NCBI RefSeq assembly: GCF_022437945.1
Contig: NZ_CP092535.1
Span: forward strand, 3,844,001-3,908,000
DNA length: 64,000 nt
Source: Nocardioides sp. TF02-7
Lineage (GTDB): Bacteria; Actinomycetota; Actinomycetes; Propionibacteriales; Nocardioidaceae
Direction: 5' to 3'
How positions within the stretch are numbered: the first letter of the stretch is position 1; each line of letters begins with the position of its first letter. Below, piece after piece: positions 57,389-64,000 of this stretch. Below the pieces are notes generated by a model. It ran no database searches, was not told where the DNA came from, and saw only the letters and a program-made list of their open reading frames with translations. The position numbers and the translations under genes were made by a program.

Positions 57389-59545
57389 TCAGCCGTGAGA
57401 GAAGGTGATCTTCGGGAGGACGCGGCACAGCCATGCGGGTGTGGCCCAGGCGGCGCGGCCGGAGAGACGGAGCATCACCGGCAGCAGCACGAGCCGGACG
57501 AGGAAGGCGTCGAGGAGGACCGCGACGCCGAGGATGACGCCCATCTCCTTCGGCGGCAGGGGGGCCGGACAGGGCGAAGGTGAAGAACACCGCGACCATG
57601 ACACCCCCGGCGGCGAAGATGACCCGACCCGAATGCGCGACCGCGCCGACCATGGCCTCGCGCGGGTCGCCGGTCTTCTCCCAGTGCTCCTTGGCGGAGG
57701 CGAGCAGGAAGACGGTGTAGTCCATCGCGATGGCGAAGATCATCGCGAAGAAGAACACCGGCGCCCAGGCATCGAGGAAGCCCTGGCTCTCGAACCCGAG
57801 CAGCCCGGCGCCATGACCGTCCTGGAAGATCAGTCTGGCGACGCCAAAGGCGGCTGCGGTCGAGAGCAGGCTCGCGAGCGTGCCGAGCAGGGAGATCAGC
57901 GGCGCCTGCAGGGCGACGAGCAGAAGCAGGGAAGCCGAGGACGAGCACGACCCCGATCACGAGGGGTGTCGACTCGTCGAGCTGGGCCTTGAGGTCGATG
58001 TTCTCCACCGCGGCGCCGCCGACGAGCGCGGAGTCGGGCAGGGCGGCGCGGAGCCGTTCGACGGTTTCCACCAGCTGGTCGTCGGACGGGTCAACGGTCG
58101 GTACGGCCTGGATCATCCGGTGGTCGGTGCCGTCATCGGCCGGCATCGCCGGGAGCACGGTGCCGATGCCGGGGTCGGCCTGGAGAGCGCGCGCGGCAGC
58201 GCTGGCGTCGTCACCGTCGACGACCACCTGCAGCATTCCGGGAGCGCCGGGCCCGAAGGCCTCCTTGACCTGCTCATAGCCGACGCGGGCGCTGGCGTCG
58301 CCGGGAAGGACCCTGATCGACGGCATGGCGGTCTTGAGGCCGAGGATCGGGGCAGCCAGCACCACCAGCACGACCAGCGAGCCGAGGCCCCACGCGACCG
58401 GGCGGCGCCACAGTCGCTCGCCCCAGGCGGCGAAGGCGGGCGAGCGGTGCTCGCTGTCCTTCGCCCAAGGCAGGGCGACCTTGTTGATCCTGTCGTCGAG
58501 CTTGAAGAGCACCAGCGGCAGCAGCGTGAGGGTCGCGGCGAGCACGAAGACGACCGAGAGCATGATTCCCCCCGGCCATCGAACGGAACGACGGCGAGGG
58601 CACCAGCATCACCGCGGACAGCGACACGAGCACCGTCGCACCCGAGAGGAGCACCGCCTTCCCGGCAGTGTCCATCGTCTCGGCGATCGCGTCGCGAGGC
58701 GAGGCTCCTGACTTGCGGGCGGCGCGGTAGCGGACGACCAGGAAGAGCGCGTAGTCGATCCCGAGCGCGAGGGCGAACATCATCGCGAAGTTCATCGCCC
58801 AGATCGAGACCGGCACCAGCTCGTTGATCAGCACCAAGGAGCCCGCGGACGCAACCAGGCCGGCGAGCGTGAGCAGCAGCGGGAGGCCAGCGGCGACCAA
58901 GGCACCGAACGCCAGCACGAGGATCGCAAGGGTGACCGGCCAGGAGACCATCTCCGAGGTCAGCATCGCCTCGAGGTTGGCCTCGTTGAAGTCCGACCAC
59001 AGCAGCGAGGAGCCCGTGGGGTTGACCTGCACGGTGTCCGTCGACAGGTCCTGAAGGTCGCCCTTGAGGTCGGTGGCGACGCGGACCATCTCGTTGGTGT
59101 CGACGCCGGCACCGGCGAGCACCACCGCGGTCGATCCGTCGTCGGACATGCTGACCCCGGGCATCGGGGCGATCACCTCGGCCAGCCGGGGCTCGTCCTC
59201 GAGAGTCCGGGTCACGTCGGCCAGAACCTCCGGCCCGTCTCCCTCCTCCAGCGAGCCCTCGGTGCTGTGCACGACCACCTGGATGGCGTGGCTGGCGTTG
59301 CCGCCGAAGTGGTCCTGCGCCAGCTCGCGGACGGCGACCGACTCCGAGCCATCGGCCTGCCAGCCGGCGCCGGAGAGGTTCTTCTCCACTGCCGGAGCGA
59401 AGATGCCGAGCCCGATGACCAGCAGCACCCACGTCCAGGTGGCCAGTCGCCGGTGTTCGGTGGCCCAGACGCCGAGCCGACCCAGCGGCCCTCGCCTGAC
59501 CGCGACGGACGCCGTCGCGTCGTGCTCGTACTGCGTTTCTGTCAT
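57389..59545 (-). CDS. MMPL/RND-family transporter of the CsoR-like regulon (three frame breaks)
   Basis: About 718 residues with RND topology. Motifs are FALALGIDYALFLVVRYRAARKSG and FAIAMDYTVFLLASAKEHWEKTG, the GxxxDY proton sites of both halves. The first loop has SGAGWQADGSESVAVRELAQ. Breaks, each one base too many, lie near 58,568 (restored SMAGGIMLSVVF), 57,933 (LVLGFLLLLVALQAP) and 57,560 (LSGPLPPKEMGVILG). It heads the operon MMPL-AhpD-like-Zn ribbon-DUF2892 and diverges from DUF302-csoR. Substrate unknown; a second MMPL gene lies at 44.2 kb. Confidence 0.85.
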
Positions 59546-59564
59546 CGCGGAACTCCTCTCGACC

Positions 59565-59617
59565 TAACCCCGGGGGATAACGCGAGGGACCGTACCATAA
59601 CCCCCAGGGGGGATGTA
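59565..59617. promoter_or_regulatory. Two CsoR-type C/G-tract operators in the divergent promoter
   Basis: Site 1 is TAACCCCGGGGGATA (59565-59579). Site 2 runs from ATAACCCCC to GGGGGGATGTA (59597-59617). Both have a C-run meeting a G-run flanked by A/T, the form of CsoR-family operators. The -10 box TAGAAT (59616-59621) of the DUF302 gene touches site 2, so binding would block transcription. Confidence 0.7.
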
Positions 59618-59642
59618 GAATCGACGTGACGAAGGAGAAGAG

Positions 59643-60053
59643 ATGACCGACTTCACGATGAGTGCCACTGTCCAGAAGCCGTTCGGCGACACCTTGGCTC
59701 GCGTCCGCGACCTCCTCGGGGACGCCGGGTTCGGCGTCCTCACCGAGATCGACCTCGCAGCAACCCTGCAGGCGAAGCTGGGTGTCGAGATTCCGCCGCA
59801 GGTGATCCTCGGCGCCTGCCGGCCCCAACTCGCTCACCGCGCGCTCGAGGCCGACCCTCGCCTTGCTGCGATGCTGCCCTGCAACGTTGTCGTCGCCGAC
59901 GAGGGCCACTCCACCCGGGTGGAGGTCTTCGACCCGGCCGCCATGATTTCCTTCAGCCCGACCGATGGCGTGGCCGAGGTCGCCGAGGATGCCCGGCAGC
60001 GTTTGACCGGCATGCTGGCGGCCCTTACGGGCGCAACGGAGGCCACGCGATGA
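59643..60053 (+). CDS. DUF302 family protein
   Basis: 136 intact residues from ATG 59643, with GAAGGAGAAG upstream. FGDTLARVRDLLGDAGFGVLTEIDLAATLQAKLG and ILGACRPQLAHRALEADPRLAAMLPCNVVV are the DUF302 core, with conserved Cys and His. Function unknown; the family often sits beside CsoR/ArsR genes and MMPL transporters. It overlaps the regulator gene by 4 bases (ATGA). Confidence 0.88.
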   Translation: MTDFTMSATVQKPFGDTLARVRDLLGDAGFGVLTEIDLAATLQAKLGVEIPPQVILGACRPQLAHRALEADPRLAAMLPCNVVVADEGHSTRVEVFDPAAMISFSPTDGVAEVAEDARQRLTGMLAALTGATEATR

Positions 60054-60310
60054 AGCTCGAAGCTGACGAGGTCAAGGCGATCATCACTCGCCTCAAGCGG
60101 GCGAACGGACATCTCGCATCGGTGATCCGCATGCTCGAAGACGGCTCCGAATGCGAGGACGCACTGACCCAGCTCGCCGCCGTCAACAAGGCCATCAGCC
60201 GGGGCGGCTATGCACTCGTAGCCACCGGTTTGGAGAAGTGCCTGGCCGAGGGTGGTCGCGACAGCGTCGACGCCAAGAAGATGGAGAAGCTCTTCCTGGC
60301 ACTGGCGTGA
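60050..60310 (+). CDS. CsoR/CstR-family repressor with Cys-Gly-Cys ligand set
   Basis: 86 intact residues, all helical: IITRLKRANGHLASVIRML, then C35 and C64. CsoR copper sensors use Cys36, His61 and Cys65; here the His position is Gly60. Loss of the His with both Cys kept, 29 residues apart, is the pattern of CstR persulfide sensors (Cys31/Cys60 in S. aureus) rather than Cu(I) CsoR. It probably represses itself, DUF302 and the MMPL operon through the two operators upstream. Cu binding by another ligand set cannot be excluded. Confidence 0.82.
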   Translation: MKLEADEVKAIITRLKRANGHLASVIRMLEDGSECEDALTQLAAVNKAISRGGYALVATGLEKCLAEGGRDSVDAKKMEKLFLALA

Positions 60311-60319
60311 ACCGGCCCC

Positions 60320-62036
60320 TTACCGATTGGTCCAGCGTCGCAGGCGCGTCACGATGGGCGCTGCGCTGCGGAGAAGCACCAGGCCCGTGCCGAACGGGAG
60401 CATGCGGATCCGCTCTGGCGGCATCACGGATGCGCGTCTGATCGACCGCTGGAGGGACCGCGTGCCGTAGTCGCCGATCGTGACGGTGTCTGATCGCTCG
60501 TCGCGCTCGCCGATGAGGACGGAGAGTTCCTGGAGGTCCTTTGAGGCTGACGTTCCGCCGAGGATGACCTTCACGATCGAGGCGTCCCAGATCGTGCTGG
60601 CCGCGTGGTCACCCCACTTGCTCCGCGCCTGCGAGAGCGACTGCAGGACGGGCATCGTCGTGATGCCGGTGCCGCCGCCTTCCGCCATCAGAACCGGCAG
60701 GGAGGGGAGCGGGGCGAGGTTGCCGATCTCGTCGAGTGCCAAGAGGAGCGGGGGATCAAGCCGAGCGCCGGGGGAGTCGGCGGCGAGGTGCCGAGCTACC
60801 TCGGTGAGGTCCTCCACGAAGGCCGCCACGAGGGGCCACGAAGCGCCGGCGCCGGCGCCGGTCGCCAGCAAGTACAGCGCCCCGTTCTGCACAAGGAAGT
60901 CGCGCGGATCGAAGGCATCGTCCGCGTCGGGACTCACGGCTTCCAGCACAGCCGGATCAGCCAGGCACGCGAGAGCTTGGCTCACCGCCATCCAGATCGA
61001 GTCTCGTGTGCGCGGGTCAGCGTTGATCATCCCGTCCAGAGCGTCCGCCCAACCTGGCGCTGCTTGGCGTCGGCTGGCGAGGATGCCGACCGCATCGGTG
61101 GCAGCCGAGGGCGACAGTGACCACTCGAAGAGTGCGCGGGTGGGTAGCCGTTCGATCGCCGCCGCGTGGAGGAGCGACTGGAGTGCTGACCTGGCTTTGC
61201 CTTCCCAGAAGCCGCCAGACTCGACTCCGCCAGCCGACAGCCCGGTCGTCGATGCGAGACCGGCTGCTCGGATCATCGCGGTGAGTGGCTCCTCGCAGCC
61301 GCGGATGGGGGGACCAGCGAACCCCGCTCCCATCGACGATCGGAAGTCCCTCGGTCAGGTGCTGCGGGTCGAAGACCGCGACGGGCCCGCGTTCCTTACG
61401 CGCGTTGATGGTGGCGACGATGTTGTCCGGCCGCGTGGACGTCGTGACGACGGCTCCGGGGGCATCGAGGATCGCGTTGATGACGAGGTGCAAGCCCTTG
61501 CCGGAGCGGGGCGGTCCGATGACCAGAACCGAGTCCTCCACTGAAGCCCAGATCTCTCGGCCGCAGCTGCGCCCGATCAGGTACCCGACATCCTCCGGAC
61601 GCGGACGGCTGAGCGAGGGGCGGAGGGTCTGGCCTCGGCGTACGAGTGCTCGCTTCGACGCGACAAGGTCGATATCGCGGCGGGTGGCGATGCCCTCGAT
61701 CTTGTGAGGATCGTGCTGGGTGCGGTGGCGTAGTCGCGCGATGACGGTCCAAGCAAGCCACGCAACGATGCCGATCGGCGTGAGCAAGGCTGCGACGACA
61801 AGCCAGTACGCCTCGGTCGACAGGCCGGGTGTGCCGAGTGCCGTTCCGGGGTGCCCTGGGTCAGTGACGACCCGAAGCCCGCTGGCACTACCGCCACTGG
61901 GACCCGGCACGCCGGCCAGGAAGGCGGCGATCTCTCCGGCGACTCCGAGGACGAGCCCAAAGCCCAAGAGCGCGATCAGACCCACCAGAGCAAGGTTGAC
62001 GAGCTCGTCGTTCGCGCTGCCAGCATTCGGGTTCAT
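60320..62036 (-). CDS. traG: VirD4/TraG-type conjugative coupling protein (one frame break)
   Basis: About 571 residues. Two N-terminal helices (LVNLALVGLIALLGFGLVLG and YWLVVAALLTPIGIVAWLAW), Walker A in SVLVIGPPRSGKGLHLV, DNIVATINARK, Walker B in PPLLLALDEIGNLAPLPSLP, and GTGITTMPVLQSLSQARSKWG. Coupling proteins link relaxosome DNA to the type IV secretion channel. One C too many near 61,317 breaks the frame; restored reading VRWSPIRGCEEPLTAMI. It is the last gene of a four-gene coupled unit. No relaxase is visible in the window. Confidence 0.88.
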
Positions 62037-62497
62037 GCCTGCGCCTCGACTGGCGCGACCGTCAGCGAGGTCAGACCGAGGAGAATCAGCCCTTGGCGTG
62101 TTGCGCTCAGCAGCGCCGGTGGGAGGTTGATTGCGGCATTGCCGTTGGCATCGGCTTCCTGGCGCGCCACGACGTAGGCGAGAGCGACCTGTTCGCCTGG
62201 GCGGAAGCCGGCGCCGGCAAGGGCCGGTGTGGCCGTCTCCGGCTCGGGCTCCATGGCGTCCGGAGCACTGCCCTCCGCGGGAGTCTCGATGTCCGAGTAC
62301 GTCGTGCCGTCAGCCTCGTGGACTTCGACACGCACCGCAGTGCGTCGCCTCGCAGTGATCTCGTCGAGGACCGAGCGTAGGTCGTCGCGAGTCAGGGGTC
62401 GGCCTTCGACGTGCGGCTGACCGTCGACGCTGACCTCGAGCCGGCCCTCCGTGTCGATGTCGAATCGAACGGTGGGGAGGACGATTGGGATCTTCAC
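62033..62497 (-). CDS. Hypothetical element protein next to traG
   Basis: 154 intact residues. MKIPIVLPTVRFDIDTEG and LEVSVDGQPHVEGRPLTRDDLRSVLDEI form a domain of about 75 residues, an acidic linker follows, and the tail has NLPPALLSATRQGLILLGL. Its ends overlap both neighbours by 4 bases. It has no signal or helix. It is probably a transfer accessory protein; the family is not recognised. Confidence 0.65.
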   Translation of the reverse strand: MKIPIVLPTVRFDIDTEGRLEVSVDGQPHVEGRPLTRDDLRSVLDEITARRRTAVRVEVHEADGTTYSDIETPAEGSAPDAMEPEPETATPALAGAGFRPGEQVALAYVVARQEADANGNAAINLPPALLSATRQGLILLGLTSLTVAPVEAQA

Positions 62498-63571
62498 AGC
62501 CCGAGCGCCGCCCCGTCGCGTCGTACATGGCGAATGACCGGCTCGGTTCCACGCTGGTCAAGCGCCTTCCGATCGAGGCCGAGCGGATTGCCGTCGCCGA
62601 CCTTGGGGGTGTCGAGCTTGTCGAGGATCCCGACCGCGGAGGTCCTCACCCGCTCGGCCGTCGACTGGACGACATCGACCGGCGTCTTGCCGGGGACGCT
62701 CGCTGCCCACGTCGACACGTAGGGGACGGTGTACGACGACGTGTCGAGCCCGTGCGCTGCGCCGACCATCAGTGCGATCGATTCCGCTTCGACCTCCGCG
62801 ATCCCACGGTGCAGGGTCGCGTCAGCGGCGAGGTCTGTGGAGATGACGTTCTCCTGAGGAGCGTGGAGAAGTACATGTCCGAGCTCGTGGGCCAGAGTTT
62901 TCACCTGAGCGGCGTCATCCATGTCGATGCGAACCGAGACCTCGCGGGCGAGGAAGTCGGTCAGCCCATTGGCGCCACCGATCGCGGCGGCGGAGGAGAC
63001 CAGGCGGAGCTCAAATCCGAGAGCCGTGATCTGATCGGCGAGACCGTCCCAGAGACCGGCAGGCGCCTGGCCGTGCAGCAGGTACGGATGGGGCAACTCG
63101 GGAACGGGATCGCCAGCCGTCTGTGAGACGTCCCAGACGTGGGCGGGCTTGAGGCCGACGAGCTTCGACCTCACTGACTCCCCGGAACCTGGCTTCTCGC
63201 CGTGCGAGAGACGACGCCACGACGCTGCGTCCGACGGGTTCGCCGAGGCGAACCTGGCAGTGACCGGCGCGAGAATCCCGTAGCCGTGCTGGCCCTTCAC
63301 GACGTGCCGCCCGAGGGAGAGCCACTGGTGGAACCCGGCGACGTACGTCGGCGTCGGCTCGGGCACGCGTCCCCTCCTTGAAGGCGGAGTAGTGCTGGGC
63401 GTAGATCAGCATCGTGTTGTTGAAGCTGCGGGAGCGGAACTGCGCGGCGAAGGTGAGCGCTCGCTTCCAGTCTTCGCCAGTGACCAGGGCGGCGACGGAC
63501 TCTGTCAGCTGCTGTTGGAGCGCCTCGAGCTTGGCCTCGCGAGTTGCGTGGGCGCCTGCCTGAGTGGTCAT
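62494..63571 (-). CDS. ardC: ArdC-like antirestriction protein (one frame break)
   Basis: About 358 residues. The N-terminal ArdC ssDNA-binding domain has WKRALTFAAQFRSRSFNNTMLIYAQ and FHQWLSLGRHVVKGQHGYGI. The C-terminal domain has VKTLAHELGHVLLHA, a zinc HExxH motif, and EVEAESIALMVGAAHGLDTSSY. ArdC protects incoming conjugated DNA from host restriction. One G too many near 63,372; restored reading FKEGRVPEPTPTYVAGFHQ. Coupled by 4-base overlaps on both sides. Confidence 0.85.
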
Positions 63572-63723
63572 GACGACGGCCCAATCTCTAGGAACTCAGG
63601 TTCGATCGGACGTCCATGCGCCCCGATCTGCGTTTGCGCAGGTGGCGTCGGTTCAGCTCTCTGGAGGGCGCGCATTGACGAAGCGTCACTCTGAACGACG
63701 GTTTGGCTGTAGTATCGACGCAT
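63568..63723 (-). CDS. Small ORF upstream of ardC, 51 residues
   Basis: ATG 63723 starts MRRYYSQTVVQSDASSMRAL and the frame ends at a TGA overlapping the ardC ATG (ATGA). The overlap and its place at the head of the unit are the only support. It is hydrophilic, without family resemblance. It may act as a leader for ardC translation. Confidence 0.4.
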   Translation of the reverse strand: MRRYYSQTVVQSDASSMRALQRAEPTPPAQTQIGAHGRPIEPEFLEIGPSS

Positions 63724-63750
63724 GATCGCCTCCACTGAAGTCGGTGACTG

Positions 63751-64000
63751 ATGGGTCTGGTGGCGTTGCCGGGCGGCAGCGCTGTTGATCCGGCACTTAT
63801 AGGTGCGCAGGCGGTCCAGGACTTCGAGCAGGAGCTGGTGGACCAGTACGCGCTGGCGATGTCGGCGGCCGGTCTGACTGACCGCCATATCGGCGCGACT
63901 CGGGCGATCGTCATCGAGTTCGCTCGCTCGCTGTCGACTCCGCTGTGGGAGGCCACCTGTGCGGACGCGGACGCGTTCTTGGCCCAGCAACGGCGGATGG
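63751..64000 (+). CDS. Tyrosine recombinase, N-terminal part (cut by the window edge)
   Basis: The open frame from ATG 63751 gives 83 residues to the edge: VQDFEQELVDQYALAMSAAGL, then TDRHIGATRAIVIEFARSL and PLWEATCADADAFLAQQRR. This is a SAM-like core-binding domain as found in Tn554/TnpA-type or XerC-like recombinases. The catalytic domain lies outside. It is divergent from the ardC unit, with 27 bases between the two starts. Confidence 0.6.
   Translation, partial: MGLVALPGGSAVDPALIGAQAVQDFEQELVDQYALAMSAAGLTDRHIGATRAIVIEFARSLSTPLWEATCADADAFLAQQRRM

Larger units (their letters stand above)
35836..64000. mobile_element. Integrative (probably conjugative) element carrying metal, copper and efflux cargo (right end outside the window)
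   Basis: The element begins behind the RNA methyltransferase gene. Backbone genes are a tyrosine integrase and excisionase at the left edge, DUF4913 and SSB, then ArdC, a VirD4/TraG coupling protein and a second tyrosine recombinase at the right. No phage structural genes are seen. About 20 kb of cargo (40.5-60.3 kb) sits between SSB and the coupling protein. Base composition is slightly lower in G+C, with more AT-ending codons, especially in 36-40 kb and 48-56 kb. Other conjugation genes, if any, lie beyond 64,000. Confidence 0.8.

Noticed and set aside
35836..64000. Prophage
   Set aside because: Integrase and excisionase are present, but there are no terminase, portal, capsid or tail genes. 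Coupling protein and ArdC point to conjugation.

Overview
The window is about 70% G+C and looks like a chromosome fragment of a high-GC actinobacterium, most likely Nocardioidaceae (Nocardioides-like). The evidence is the gene set (SepH, DUF3071/3093/3159/3710/4192/4193/4235 families, paired TrkA proteins, an HrdB-like sigma factor, haem synthesis by an actinobacterial HemH) and several promoters that place a TANNNT hexamer 6-9 bases before the start codon, as in leaderless actinobacterial mRNAs. I see no tRNA, rRNA or CRISPR array.

Positions 1-35,835 are core chromosome. From left to right they hold a secreted thrombospondin-type-3 repeat protein, a methyltransferase, rpsA, a secreted arylsulfotransferase-like protein, a GlxA regulator, an aldo/keto reductase, coaE, a group-2 sigma factor, an S9 oligopeptidase, dinB, a DUF4192 protein, a GCS2 ligase, a UspA-rhodanese pair, a double-domain SDR reductase, sepH, a sugar-lactone oxidase with an MFS exporter, hemH-IMPase, DUF4193, a block of 180-bp tandem repeats, and the conserved actinobacterial string dut-DUF3710-OB-DUF3159 / trkA-trkA / APC permease-TRAM RNA methyltransferase.

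Positions 35,836-64,000 are an integrative (probably conjugative) element that enters directly behind the RNA methyltransferase gene and runs off the window. Its backbone is a tyrosine integrase and excisionase, replication or maintenance genes (DUF4913, SSB), and at the other side an ArdC antirestriction protein, a VirD4/TraG coupling protein and a second recombinase. Between them lies about 20 kb of cargo. This comprises a CmtR-like arsR-cadA-lspA-CDF operon (Cd/Pb/Zn), an MMPL-MFS-CYP152 peroxygenase string, a copper block (DUF2752, DUF3152, a repeat-protein lipoprotein, two DUF305 proteins, DUF6153, ArsR, a four-helix copper store, a broken copA) bounded by two 256-bp direct repeats, and a divergent regulon of MMPL-AhpD-like-Zn ribbon-DUF2892 against DUF302-CsoR/CstR-like regulator with two C/G-tract operators between.

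A major caveat concerns the reading frames. About 44 places show a clean change of frame inside an otherwise conserved protein, nearly all at runs of G or C and mostly one base too many. They hit essential genes (coaE, dut, hemH, sepH) and cargo alike. I read them as sequencing or assembly errors and annotate the restored genes, stating where each break lies. The apparent CadA-LspA fusion is one product of this.
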